DNA of 64,000 bases. Source: JBDFMH01 sp047238125 (lineage in GTDB: Bacteria > Pseudomonadota > Alphaproteobacteria > Sphingomonadales > Sphingomonadaceae). Position numbers and translations under genes: made by a program. The DNA lies in NCBI RefSeq assembly GCF_047238125.1, contig NZ_JBDFMH010000001.1:1426001-1490000 (forward strand), written 5' to 3'. Shown in pieces: positions 53,061-62,237 of this stretch (position 1 is its first letter; each line of letters opens with the position of its first letter). Below the pieces are notes generated by a model. It did no database searches and was not told where the DNA came from. It was given only the letters and a program-made list of their open reading frames with translations.

Positions 53061-54524
53061 CTATCGGCTCGCGATCGGCCAGGCCTTGCGATCGCCGAAC
53101 CGGCGGCCGAGAGCGATGTTCAGCGTCACATCCTCCGCCGCGCCGCCCAGTACAAGTGGCTGCGTCATATCGTCGCCCGGCCCGTGATAGGGTCCGCGGA
53201 TATAAGTCATCAGCCGATCCATGTCGCTGAACGAACCACCCACCATCACGGCGTTCACGCCGCGCTTGTGCAGCGCCCAGCCGTCCTGTCGCGGCAGAAA
53301 ATCCTTTTCTTCCTGATCGTTGTCGATCTTTCTTCCCAGCTTCCGAACGACCTGATCGATGGCCGGATCGAGCGGGGTCAATCCACGCCCCATGATCGCG
53401 ACCGGCGTACCCTTCGGCGCGATCGCGACCGTATCAAGGTTGAACGATGCGATGATATCCGTCAGCGGCACGCTCGGATCGGCGGCATAAGCCTCGGCCC
53501 CCAGCAGACCCATCTCCTCGGCGGTGGTCGCCACCATCACCATGTCGCGATCGGGGCGCCGGCCCTTGCCCAGCCCGCGCGCGATCTCGATCATCATCGC
53601 AAGGCCGCTGGCATTGTCGACCGCGCCGTTGCAGATCCGGTCGGGGGCGCCTTCGGGCCGGCAGAGCCCGAGATGATCCCAGTGCCCCATGAACAGCACC
53701 GCGCGGCCATCCGATGCACGGCCCGGCAACCTGCCGATGACATTGTAACTGTCATAGCTGCGCACCACCGTATCGGCGAGCACGGTCAGCGGAAAGTCGG
53801 TCGCCACAGCGTGGAAGCCGGCGCCGTCGCTGCGCCGCGCCAGATCGGCCGGATCGGCCTTGGCAGCGGCCAGCAGACGATCCGCCGCGGCCTGCGAGAT
53901 ATAGCCGGTCAGCGGTGGCTGTTCCACCGCGCCCAACGTCGCCGCGCCCGATCGCACACTGTCGCGCAGTTTCTCGAATGGAGTCGTCGAATCATAGATC
54001 AGGATGGTCGCGGCGGCGCGGCGCGCATGCATCAGCCTAGCACGCTCCGCGGCCGACGGCGCCTTCACGCCCTTGGGCGCGGAGGCCCGGATCAGCACCA
54101 CCGCGCCTTCCAGATCGAGCCCGGCAAGATCGTCGCGCTCGGCAGTGACGACGCCGTGACCGGCATAGACCAGCCGCGCGGTGGATAGCTTGACCAGCGG
54201 CTCGCGGCCGAACAGTACCAGCTCGTCATTGCCGATCGATCCGCCCGCCCAGCTGACCGACGCGTTGCGTGGCGCCCGTTTCGCCAGGGTCACGCGCTGA
54301 TACCAGCTGCCATCCTTCGCGCCCGGCACGAAACCGGCCTTCGCGAACTGCTGGGTCAGATAGGCGAGCGCCTTCGTCTCGCCTTCGGTACCCGGCTTGC
54401 GGCCCTGCATGGCGTCGTCGGCCAGCACTGCCATATGGGCGCGCAGCTTGGTTTCCACCCCGCTGGCGGCGATGGCGGGATGGGCGGTGGCGGCGATGAG
54501 CGCGCCGATCAGGATGGATCGCAT
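53061..54524 (-). CDS. M28-family metallopeptidase, exported
   Basis: 487 residues with a signal peptide ending near AIAASG. A protease-associated-like insert lies at about 90-270. The zinc-binding segments of the M28 aminopeptidase family are GHWDHLG, NGAVDNASGLAMM, TTAEEMGLLG and NLDT, with a late His in PYHGPGDD. A periplasmic or surface aminopeptidase is likely. Leftward, upstream of guaB by 82 bases. Confidence 0.92.
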   Translation of the reverse strand: MRSILIGALIAATAHPAIAASGVETKLRAHMAVLADDAMQGRKPGTEGETKALAYLTQQFAKAGFVPGAKDGSWYQRVTLAKRAPRNASVSWAGGSIGNDELVLFGREPLVKLSTARLVYAGHGVVTAERDDLAGLDLEGAVVLIRASAPKGVKAPSAAERARLMHARRAAATILIYDSTTPFEKLRDSVRSGAATLGAVEQPPLTGYISQAAADRLLAAAKADPADLARRSDGAGFHAVATDFPLTVLADTVVRSYDSYNVIGRLPGRASDGRAVLFMGHWDHLGLCRPEGAPDRICNGAVDNASGLAMMIEIARGLGKGRRPDRDMVMVATTAEEMGLLGAEAYAADPSVPLTDIIASFNLDTVAIAPKGTPVAIMGRGLTPLDPAIDQVVRKLGRKIDNDQEEKDFLPRQDGWALHKRGVNAVMVGGSFSDMDRLMTYIRGPYHGPGDDMTQPLVLGGAAEDVTLNIALGRRFGDRKAWPIASR

Positions 54525-54533
54525 GGCCCGCGG

Positions 54534-55364
54534 TTAGCGCGGCGCTGCCGGCGTCGGCAAGCGATCTTCATCGCCGCCCGCATCCGCCATCGCCAGCAGC
54601 CGGCGCGCAGCGGCCACATGCATCCCTTCGATCATCCGGTCGCCATATCGCTCGGCCCCGCCGGTGAAGGCAGCGATCAGAGCCCGCGCCTCCTCGATCT
54701 CGGCAGCACTGGGGCCGAATGCGCGATTGGCGACAGCGATCTGATCGGGATGGATCAGGGTCTTGCCATCGAATCCCAGTGCCCGCCCGTCCGCACATTC
54801 CAGCGCCAGCCCGGTTTCGTCCTTGAACGCATTGTAGACGCCGTCGAGCGCCAGGATGCCCGCGGCACGCGCGGCCAGCACGATCGTCTGCAGCGACAGC
54901 GCGAGGCTGGTCCGCGGCGCGCCCGGCGGCAACCGCAGTTCGGCCGCCAGATCGTTGGTGCCGGCGATCAGCCCGGCCACCGGCGCGGCAGCGGCAATGC
55001 CATGCGCCGCGAAGATCGCCGTCGGCGTCTCGATCATCGCCAGCACCGGCATCGGCAGGTCCAGCATGGCCTGGCCGGGATGCTCCACCTTGGGTAGCAC
55101 CACATAGTCTACAGCGGCCTTGCGGACGGCTGCCAGATCGGCCTGGTGCCAGGCAGTCCCGGCCCCGTTCACGCGGATCGCGACCGGGCGGCCGAACCCC
55201 GCCGCCGCCTCCACCGCGGCCGCGCGCGCCCGATCCTTGTCCTCGGCCTTCACGGCATCCTCGAGATCCAGGATCACCAGATCCGCGGCCGAAGTGCGTG
55301 CCTTTTCGATCGCGCGCGGGTTGGACGCGGGCAGGTAGAGCGCCGATCGCACCCGATCCAACAT
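54534..55364 (-). CDS. HpcH/HpaI-type CoA-ester lyase (CitE-like)
   Basis: 276 residues from the ATG at 55364 (AAAGGA upstream). RSALYLPASNPRAIEKA, DLVILDLEDAVKAEDKDRAR, VVLPKVEHP, MIETPTAI and GTNDLAAELR are the markers of the CitE/malyl-CoA-lyase-like family, with Glu/Asp residues for the Mg2+ site. It cleaves or forms a C-C bond in a CoA thioester such as citramalyl-CoA. Divergent from the stomatin gene. Confidence 0.92.
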   Translation of the reverse strand: MLDRVRSALYLPASNPRAIEKARTSAADLVILDLEDAVKAEDKDRARAAAVEAAAGFGRPVAIRVNGAGTAWHQADLAAVRKAAVDYVVLPKVEHPGQAMLDLPMPVLAMIETPTAIFAAHGIAAAAPVAGLIAGTNDLAAELRLPPGAPRTSLALSLQTIVLAARAAGILALDGVYNAFKDETGLALECADGRALGFDGKTLIHPDQIAVANRAFGPSAAEIEEARALIAAFTGGAERYGDRMIEGMHVAAARRLLAMADAGGDEDRLPTPAAPR

Positions 55365-55441
55365 CGATGATCCTTTCCGATTCCTGTGGCCTTGCGCCCC
55401 TATCATGGGGCAGCATCCCCCCGACAAGCGAGAGGAACGAA

Positions 55442-56428
55442 ATGGGCGTCTTCTTCATCGTGCTGGCTGTGCTGGCCATCGTGTTCATCTTCGCGGGCGT
55501 CACGGTGGTCCGGCAGGGCTTCCAGTACACGATCGAACGGTTCGGCCGGTTCACCCATGTCGCGCGGCCGGGGTTCAACTTCATCATGCCGTTCGTCGAC
55601 AGGGTCGGCCGCAAGATCAACATGATGGAACAGGTCCTGGACATACCAGGACAGGAAATCATCACCCGCGACAATGCGATGATCGCGGTCGATGGCGTCG
55701 TGTTCTTCCAGGTGCTGGATGCCGCCAAGGCCGCCTATGAAGTCTCCGAAATCTATGTCGCGATCATGCAGCTGACGACCACCAACCTGCGCACCGTGAT
55801 GGGATCGATGGATCTGGACGAGACGCTGTCCAAGCGTGACGAGATCAACGCGCGGCTGCTCTCGGTGGTCGATCATGCCACCACGGCCTGGGGCGTGAAG
55901 ATCACCCGTGTCGAGGTGAAGGACATCCGCCCGCCTGCCGACATCGTCAACGCGATGGGCCGCCAGATGAAGGCGGAGCGCGAGAAGCGCGCCGTGATCC
56001 TCGAATCGGAAGGCAGCCGCGCCTCCGCAATCCTGCGTGCAGAAGGCGAGAAGCAATCGCAGATTCTTGAAGCCGAAGGTCGCCGCGAAGCCGCGTTCCG
56101 CGATGCCGAAGCCCGCGAGCGCGAAGCCGAGGCCGAGGCCAAGGCGACGCAGATGGTGTCCGATGCGATCGCGGGCGGCGATGCCCAGGCGATCAATTAT
56201 TTCATCGCGCAGAAATATGTCGATGCGGTCGGCAAGTTCGCGACCTCGCCCAATGCCAAGACGATCCTGTTCCCGGTCGAAGCGACGCAGTTGATCGGCA
56301 CACTGGGCGGCATCGGTGCGCTCGCCAAGGCGGCGCTGGGCGAGGATGGCATGCCCGTGCCGCCTGCGCCGCCCGCCCCGCGTGCGCGCCCGGTCCGCCC
56401 CGGGCCGTTCGAGCAGCCCGGATCATGA
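55442..56428 (+). CDS. SPFH/band-7 (stomatin/QmcA-like) protein
   Basis: 328 residues. An N-terminal membrane helix (2-20) precedes the SPFH domain (QGFQYTIERFGRFTHVARPGFNFIMP; DGVVFFQVLDAAKAAYEV). A long Glu/Ala/Arg-rich coiled coil (about 180-250) follows, ending in a Pro-rich tail. AGAGGA precedes the ATG. Forms oligomeric membrane microdomains. The nfeD gene follows with ATGA overlap, the usual partner arrangement. Confidence 0.95.
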   Translation: MGVFFIVLAVLAIVFIFAGVTVVRQGFQYTIERFGRFTHVARPGFNFIMPFVDRVGRKINMMEQVLDIPGQEIITRDNAMIAVDGVVFFQVLDAAKAAYEVSEIYVAIMQLTTTNLRTVMGSMDLDETLSKRDEINARLLSVVDHATTAWGVKITRVEVKDIRPPADIVNAMGRQMKAEREKRAVILESEGSRASAILRAEGEKQSQILEAEGRREAAFRDAEAREREAEAEAKATQMVSDAIAGGDAQAINYFIAQKYVDAVGKFATSPNAKTILFPVEATQLIGTLGGIGALAKAALGEDGMPVPPAPPAPRARPVRPGPFEQPGS

Positions 56429-56883
56429 TCGACGGCAGCCTGCCCATTGCCGCCCACTGGCTGTGGCTGATTCTGGCGCTTGCGCTGGGCATCGCCGAAA
56501 TGGTGGTGCCGGGCGTCTTCCTGATCTGGCTCGCGGTTGCCGCCGCGGTCACCGGGCTCGCCGCGCTGGCAATTGGGATCGCGGCGCCACTGCAGTTCGG
56601 GTTGTTCGCGCTGACAGGGATCGCCGCAGTCTATGCCGGCCGCCGCTGGTTCGCCGCCAACCCGATCCGATCGGAAGATCCGCTGCTCAACGAACGCACC
56701 ATTCGCCTGCTGGGGGAGCGGGTGGTGGTGACAGCCGCGATCGCCGGCGGACAAGGCCGGGTGCGCCTGGGCGACAGCGAATGGACCGCCGAAGGCCCCG
56801 ACGCTCCGATCGGCACGCGGATGGTGATCGCAGGCGTACGCGGCAACGCCCTGCACGTCGTGCCGGATGCCGACTTGATCTGA
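56425..56883 (+). CDS. NfeD-family membrane protein
   Basis: 152 residues: three or so transmembrane helices (about 12-75: WLWLILALALGIAEMVVPGVFLIW and following) and a C-terminal OB-fold domain (GRVRLGDSEWTAEGPDAPIGTRMVI). It is the short form of NfeD, coupled to the stomatin-like gene by ATGA overlap. The pair is thought to organise membrane proteins or proteolysis. Confidence 0.94.
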   Translation: MIDGSLPIAAHWLWLILALALGIAEMVVPGVFLIWLAVAAAVTGLAALAIGIAAPLQFGLFALTGIAAVYAGRRWFAANPIRSEDPLLNERTIRLLGERVVVTAAIAGGQGRVRLGDSEWTAEGPDAPIGTRMVIAGVRGNALHVVPDADLI

Positions 56884-56942
56884 TCCATCCTGCCAGTCGC
56901 GGCGATCGGTAGCGCGGAGCTTGGGTTCGAGTTGCCGATCGA

Positions 56943-57650
56943 TCAGCCCAGCCGATAGATACGGTATCCGTCGTCCGCCTCCACGAGCGTCCAGTGACCG
57001 CTCGCCTCGAACGCCTCCGGGAACAGCGGCTCGAGATAGAGCGCCCAGATCGGGCGCGGAGCGGCGGCGTGGGTGGCCTCGAGCTTCGCCACCATCGGCC
57101 GCAATATCTCGCCGTGGCACGGGTTGTAGAAATAGGTGACGAGCGGACCGGCGGGCGGATCGAAGGCGCGCGCATCGCAGCAGAGCGACCGCACCGGGCC
57201 GGACGCGACGGGCGCCTTCCCGCTGAACAGTGCGATATTGGCCTCGGCGATCGCATGCATCGCGGGCGCGATTTCGATCCCGGTCACATGGGCGAACGGC
57301 CGGAGCGCGGCCAGCAGCAGGATTCGGCCCTTGCCGCTGCCATAATCGACGAAGCCATATCCCGCCGGATCGATGTCGATCGCGGAAAGCAGCCGATCGA
57401 ACATCGCATCCTGTGCGGCCTGATAGCCATGCAGCCGGTGCGAATCGACGCTGTCGATGCCGAGGCTGCCGACCGTGCGGACCCCGCCGGTATCGGTGCC
57501 CCAGAGCCGGTCGAACGCATCATCGGCGTCGCGGCGGGCGCGCTCGGCGGCGGTGAACCGGCGGGCGGCGTGGCGCATGTTGAGCAGCAGCAGCTCGCCG
57601 ATCTCGGCGGGGCTGCGCTGTCGCGCGAAGTGGGTCAGGCGGGCCAGCAT
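56943..57650 (-). CDS. Class I SAM-dependent methyltransferase
   Basis: 235 residues. SAM motif I is YGFVDYGSGKGRILLLAA, with the acidic residue in VTGIEIAP, and YFYNPCHGEI occupies motif IV. An N-terminal helical region (about 1-50) is rich in Arg. Substrate unknown; relatives include protein-lysine and small-molecule methyltransferases. Downstream of pckA's terminator on the same strand. Confidence 0.85.
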   Translation of the reverse strand: MLARLTHFARQRSPAEIGELLLLNMRHAARRFTAAERARRDADDAFDRLWGTDTGGVRTVGSLGIDSVDSHRLHGYQAAQDAMFDRLLSAIDIDPAGYGFVDYGSGKGRILLLAALRPFAHVTGIEIAPAMHAIAEANIALFSGKAPVASGPVRSLCCDARAFDPPAGPLVTYFYNPCHGEILRPMVAKLEATHAAAPRPIWALYLEPLFPEAFEASGHWTLVEADDGYRIYRLG

Positions 57651-57677
57651 CCCTGCGGGCTAACCCGCGATGCTGAA

Positions 57678-57716
57678 CAAAAACTTGCGTTTCCGGGGCG
57701 CGGACGCCCCGGAAAC
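57678..57716 (-). terminator. Intrinsic terminator of pckA
   Basis: A perfect 12-base-pair stem GTTTCCGGGGCG / CGCCCCGGAAAC (57689-57716) with a 4-base loop follows the pckA stop by 6 bases. On the minus strand it is followed by GCAAGTTTTTG, giving a T-rich tract. Confidence 0.85.
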
Positions 57717-57722
57717 AATTTG

Positions 57723-59321
57723 TCATGCCGCCTTGGGTGCGGCCTGGCGGACGCCTTCGTCCACGGCGTCCTCGAACTGGGCGAAATTCTCGATGAACTG
57801 ACCGACCAGCTTGCGCGCGGTGGCATCATACGCCGCCGGATCGGGCCAGGTCGACCGCGGGTCGAGAATCTTGCTGTCGACGCCCGGCACCGCCACCGGC
57901 ACCTGGAAGCCGAAGTTCGGATCGGTCCGGAACTCGGCATCGTTCAGGCTGCCGTCGAGTGCCGCGTTGAGCAGCGCGCGCGTCGCCTTGATCGGCATGC
58001 GGTGGCCGACGCCATAGCTGCCGCCGGTCCAGCCGGTGTTGACCAGCCAGCAATCGACCCCGCCCTTGGCGATCCGCGACTTCAGCAGATTGCCGTAGAC
58101 CGACGGATGGCGCGGCATGAACGGCGCACCGAAGCAGGTGGAGAAAGTGGCATCCGGCTCGGTGACGCCGATCTCGGTACCCGCCACGCGCGCGGTATAG
58201 CCCGACAGGAAGTGATACATCGCCTGATCCGGCGTCAGCTTCGCGATCGGCGGCAGTACGCCATAGGCGTCCGCGGTCAGGAAGATCATGTTCTTCGGGA
58301 CCGGCCCGAGGTTCTTCTCAGACGCGTTCGGGATGAAATCGATCGGATAGGAACCACGGCTGTTCTCGGCCAGCGAGTTGTCGTTGAAGTCCAGCTCGCG
58401 CGTTTCCGGATCCATCACGACATTCTCGAGCACGGTGCCGAACCGCTTGGAGGTCGCGAAGATCTCCGGCTCCGCCTCGGGCGAGAGGTTGATCATCTTG
58501 GCGTAGCAGCCGCCTTCGAAGTTGAAGACCGCAGTGTCGGACCAGCCATGCTCGTCATCGCCGATCAGCGTGCGGCTGGCGTCGGCGGACAGCGTGGTCT
58601 TGCCCGTGCCCGACAGGCCGAAGAAGATCGCGGTATCGCCGTTCGCGCCGATGTTTGCCGAGCAGTGCATCGGCATCACGCCGTCGGCCGGCAACAGATA
58701 GTTGAGGATGCCGAACACCGACTTCTTCATCTCGCCGGCATATTTGGTGCCGCCGATCAGGATCAGCTTCTCTGTGAAATTGACCGCGATCACGGTCTCG
58801 CTGCGGCAGCCGTGGCGCGCAGGGTCCGCCTGGAAGCTCGGCAGATCGATGATCGTGTAATCGGGCGTGAAGCCGGTGAGATCATCGGCGGTCGGCCGCA
58901 CCAGCAGCGTGCGGATGAACAGGTTGTGCCACGCCAATTCGTTGATCACGCGCACGTTGACGCGGTGCTCCGGCTGCGATCCGCCGAACAGATCCTGCAC
59001 GAACAGCGTGTCGCGGCTGCCGAGGGCGGTCAGGAAGTCGGCCTTCAACGCTGCGAAATGCTCAGGGCTCATGCCCTTGTTGGTCTTGCCCCACCAGACC
59101 GTCGATTCGGTCTCGGCATCGCGCACGATGAACTTGTCGTTGGCGGAGCGGCCGGTGTGCTTACCGGTCTTCACGACCAGCGGGCCGTCCTTGGCCAGCT
59201 GGCCCTCGCCCCGCAGCACCGCCTGTTCCACCAGCGGCGCAGTGCCAAGGTTCCAGTGCACGGTCGCGCCGGTTCTGATTCCCTGGGCGTCCAGCCCGAA
59301 GCTCGGCGTCCGATCGCCCAT
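57723..59321 (-). CDS. pckA: Phosphoenolpyruvate carboxykinase (ATP)
   Basis: 532 residues from the ATG at 59321, with AGGAGA 8 bases upstream; a TTG at 59339 is too close to that site. The kinase loop GLSGTGKTTLSAD, NVRVINELAWHNLF, and GGTKYAGEMKKSVF are diagnostic. Converts oxaloacetate and ATP to phosphoenolpyruvate. Divergent from chvI over a 200-base region; in several alphaproteobacteria pckA adjoins chvI-chvG, and this arrangement is kept here. Confidence 0.98.
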   Translation of the reverse strand: MGDRTPSFGLDAQGIRTGATVHWNLGTAPLVEQAVLRGEGQLAKDGPLVVKTGKHTGRSANDKFIVRDAETESTVWWGKTNKGMSPEHFAALKADFLTALGSRDTLFVQDLFGGSQPEHRVNVRVINELAWHNLFIRTLLVRPTADDLTGFTPDYTIIDLPSFQADPARHGCRSETVIAVNFTEKLILIGGTKYAGEMKKSVFGILNYLLPADGVMPMHCSANIGANGDTAIFFGLSGTGKTTLSADASRTLIGDDEHGWSDTAVFNFEGGCYAKMINLSPEAEPEIFATSKRFGTVLENVVMDPETRELDFNDNSLAENSRGSYPIDFIPNASEKNLGPVPKNMIFLTADAYGVLPPIAKLTPDQAMYHFLSGYTARVAGTEIGVTEPDATFSTCFGAPFMPRHPSVYGNLLKSRIAKGGVDCWLVNTGWTGGSYGVGHRMPIKATRALLNAALDGSLNDAEFRTDPNFGFQVPVAVPGVDSKILDPRSTWPDPAAYDATARKLVGQFIENFAQFEDAVDEGVRQAAPKAA

Positions 59322-59521
59322 CCCACTGTCTCCTGTCAACTTTCCGGCCCGTCATCGCACGGAATCCGCGAACATGCTGCGCGCATATCCGAGCGATGCC
59401 GGTCGGTCAAAGTGGTGTTTGCGCCCGAACATAGCGCAGATGCCCCGCAAAGGCACGATGGTTGTCGCGACACCGGCGTTCGGCTACCGCTGCGGGCCGA
59501 ATGCCAGGAGCCGTCGCACCG

Positions 59522-60229
59522 ATGCAGCCCACGATCGCGCTCGTCGATGACGACCGCAACATTCTCACCTCGGTCTCGATCGCGCTGCAGTCCGAAGGGT
59601 TCGCGGTGCGCGTCTATGCCGAGGGCGAAGCGGCGCTGAAGGCGCTGGTCGAAACCCCGCCAGACCTTGCCGTGCTGGATATCAAGATGCCGCGCATGGA
59701 CGGGATGGAGCTGCTGCGACGCCTGCGCGAGAAGAGCGCGATCCCGGTGATCTTTCTGACGTCGAAGGACGACGAGCTGGACGAGGCACTCGGCCTCGCG
59801 ATGGGGGCCGACGACTATATCACCAAGCCGTTCTCGCAGCGGCTGCTGATCGCCCGCATCCGCGCGATCCTGCGGCGTACCGAGGTGCGTGCCGGAGACA
59901 TCCCCGGCGACGAGGCACCGCCCCCCGAACGGATCGAGCGCGGCCGGCTGACGATGGATCCGGCCCGCCACCGCGTGCAGTGGGATGGGCGCGAAGTGGT
60001 GCTGACCGTGACCGAATTCCTGATCCTGGAAGCGCTGGCGCAGCGCCCTGGTTTCGTCAAATCACGCGATCAGCTGATGGACACGGCCTATCAGGACGAT
60101 GTCTATGTCGACGATCGTACGATCGACAGCCACATCAAGCGGCTGCGCCGCAAGTTCCGCGCGGTGGACGGCGAATTCAAGGCGATCGAGACGCTTTACG
60201 GCGTCGGCTATCGCTTCTCCGAGGAATAG
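59522..60229 (+). CDS. chvI: Response regulator ChvI
   Basis: 235 residues. Receiver domain with ALVDDDRNI, phospho-acceptor Asp53 in VLDIKMPRMDG, and KPFSQRLL. The C-terminal OmpR-type winged helix has LTVTEFLILEALAQRPGFVKSRDQLMD and RTIDSHIKRLRRKF. ATG 59522 lies 11 bases after AGGAG; an ATG at 59501 would add seven residues. Controls acid, envelope and carbon-metabolism genes in rhizobia and relatives. The kinase gene follows. Confidence 0.95.
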   Translation: MQPTIALVDDDRNILTSVSIALQSEGFAVRVYAEGEAALKALVETPPDLAVLDIKMPRMDGMELLRRLREKSAIPVIFLTSKDDELDEALGLAMGADDYITKPFSQRLLIARIRAILRRTEVRAGDIPGDEAPPPERIERGRLTMDPARHRVQWDGREVVLTVTEFLILEALAQRPGFVKSRDQLMDTAYQDDVYVDDRTIDSHIKRLRRKFRAVDGEFKAIETLYGVGYRFSEE

Positions 60230-60231
60230 AA

Positions 60232-61785
60232 GTGGCGCCGCCGGACGATCTGGCGCTCGGCTGGTCGCGTCACTGGTCGCTCGGCAACCGCATCCTGGCG
60301 GTCAACATCTTCGCGCTCGCGCTGCTGGCAGGCGGCTTCTTCTATCTCGACAGCTATCGTGCACGGTTGATCGATCAGCGGCTGCACGAAAGCGAGATTC
60401 AGGTCGGCCTTATCGCCACCGCGATCGATGCCGCCACGCCGGCGGATCGTCCGCGCGTGCTGGCCAGACTGGGGCGGACCAGCCAGCTGCGGCTGCGGAT
60501 CTATGCGAACGATGGCCGCAAGATCGCCGACAGCTGGGCTGGCAGCGTACCAACCTATGATCTGCGCGATCCGCGTACCGAGCCCTGGAAGCGCCAGGTG
60601 GCGCGCTTCCTCGATCGGGTGATCGATGGCGTCGCGGGTGCCTATCGCCCGCAGGAATTCGTCGAGCCTGTTCCCGACCGGATCGACGCGTGGCGCGAGG
60701 CGATTGCCGCCCGCGACACGCGCGCGACGACCAGCGTCGAGCGGCGGGCGCCCGATCGCACCACCATGATCTCCGCGGCCACCGCGCTGCCGGCACCGGG
60801 GCGCGGCGTGTTGCATGCCAGCGCCAATGCGCGCGATATCACCCGGATCGTGCGTGCGGAACGGCTGCGGCTGGGCATCGTCCTTGCGGTCGTGGTGCTG
60901 CTGTCGGTACTGCTGTCGCTGTTTCTGGCACGCACCATCGTGCGCCCGCTGCGACGGCTGGCGATCGCGGCGCAGCGTGTCCGGCTCGGCCGTTCGCGCG
61001 AGGTGCAGGTGCCACGGCTGCCTTCCCGGCACGACGAGATCGGCGTGCTGGCCCGCGCGCTCAGCGACATGACCCAGGCCCTGCGGCAGCGGATGGACGC
61101 CACCGAGGCGTTTGCCGCCGACGTGACCCACGAGCTGAAGAACCCGCTGGCCTCGCTGCGATCCGCGGTCGACACGCTCGACCGGGTCAGCGATCCTGAT
61201 CTGCTGGCGCAACTGGTGGCGGTCATCAAAGACGATATCCGTCGGCTCGATCGGCTAATCACCGACATTTCCGAAGCCTCGCGGCTGGACGCCGAATTGT
61301 CGCGCGCCCGGTTCGAGCCGGTCGATGTAGGCCGGATGATCGAGCAGCTGGTGGCCGCCCGCGAGGCGCGCGGGCGCAACGGCACGGTCAGCGTCGCCTT
61401 CGCCCGCCCGCATCTGGGCATCGCCACGGTGCTTGGCGATGGTGCGCGGCTGTCGCGCGTCGTCGAGAATCTGGTCGACAATGCCGTCTCCTTCTCGCCC
61501 CCGGGCGGGCTGGTCCGGATCTCCGCCACCCGCGACGGCGATGATGTACTGCTGTTCGTCGACGATGAAGGGCCCGGCGTGCCGCCCGCCGCGCGCGAGG
61601 CGATCTTCAACCGCTTCCACTCGCTGCGGCCCGAAGGCGAGGAATTCGGCCGGCACAGCGGGCTCGGCCTCGCCATCGCCAAGGCGATCGTCGATGGGCA
61701 TAATGGCACGATCGCGGTCGAGGATCGCGACGATGCGCCCTCGGGCGCTCGATTCATGGTAAGGTTGCAGGCGGCCGGGGCATGA
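60232..61785 (+). CDS. chvG: Sensor histidine kinase ChvG
   Basis: 517 residues from the GTG at 60232 (GAGGA 6 bases upstream). Two transmembrane helices (about 20-38 and 218-242) flank a periplasmic sensor domain. Then come HAMP, the H-box FAADVTHELKNPLASLRSAVDTL, the N-box VVENLVDNAVSF and the G-boxes DDEGPGVPP and GLGLAIAKAIV. Partner of ChvI; in rhizobia its activity is held down by the periplasmic ExoR, not found here. Confidence 0.95.
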   Translation: MAPPDDLALGWSRHWSLGNRILAVNIFALALLAGGFFYLDSYRARLIDQRLHESEIQVGLIATAIDAATPADRPRVLARLGRTSQLRLRIYANDGRKIADSWAGSVPTYDLRDPRTEPWKRQVARFLDRVIDGVAGAYRPQEFVEPVPDRIDAWREAIAARDTRATTSVERRAPDRTTMISAATALPAPGRGVLHASANARDITRIVRAERLRLGIVLAVVVLLSVLLSLFLARTIVRPLRRLAIAAQRVRLGRSREVQVPRLPSRHDEIGVLARALSDMTQALRQRMDATEAFAADVTHELKNPLASLRSAVDTLDRVSDPDLLAQLVAVIKDDIRRLDRLITDISEASRLDAELSRARFEPVDVGRMIEQLVAAREARGRNGTVSVAFARPHLGIATVLGDGARLSRVVENLVDNAVSFSPPGGLVRISATRDGDDVLLFVDDEGPGVPPAAREAIFNRFHSLRPEGEEFGRHSGLGLAIAKAIVDGHNGTIAVEDRDDAPSGARFMVRLQAAGA

Positions 61786-62237
61786 CGATGCGTCCACTCA
61801 GTTCCGAGACGATCCATGCGTCGTGCGTGGCGCTGTCAATCGCGGGCACGCGCCACGCTGTGCTGCTGGGGGGGCGATCGGGGGCGGGCAAATCCGATCT
61901 CGCGCTCAGGCTGATCGATCGCGGCGCGGTTCTCGTCAGCGATGATTACACGTTGCTCAGGCGCACCGATGCCGGCCTGATCGCATCCGCGCCTGCCACC
62001 ATCGTCGGGCGGATGGAGGTGCGCGGCATCGGCATCGTCACGATGGAGACGCTGGCCGAATGCCGGGTAAGGCTGCTCGTTGCGCTGGACGAGCCGGTCG
62101 ATCGGATGCCCGAAGGAAGCACGAGCCGGATCATCGCGGGGATCCCGGTACCGACCATCCGCCTTCCCTCGCTCGAGCCTTCGGCTGCCATCAAGATCGA
62201 ACTCGCCTTGCGGGAGATCGGGCTGAAGGCGCCGTGA
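61782..62237 (+). CDS. hprK: Truncated HPr kinase/phosphorylase
   Basis: 151 residues: only the C-terminal catalytic domain of HprK, the usual alphaproteobacterial form. P-loop GGRSGAGKSDLAL (30-42), then VLVSDDYTLL and the signature MEVRGIGIVTM. It would phosphorylate Ser49 of HPr encoded 1.8 kb downstream. Start overlaps the chvG stop (ATGA). Confidence 0.95.
   Translation: MTMRPLSSETIHASCVALSIAGTRHAVLLGGRSGAGKSDLALRLIDRGAVLVSDDYTLLRRTDAGLIASAPATIVGRMEVRGIGIVTMETLAECRVRLLVALDEPVDRMPEGSTSRIIAGIPVPTIRLPSLEPSAAIKIELALREIGLKAP

Noticed and set aside
56994..59639. An 881-codon plus-strand frame opposite pckA
   Set aside because: Antisense shadow of pckA and the methyltransferase gene; no recognisable domain.
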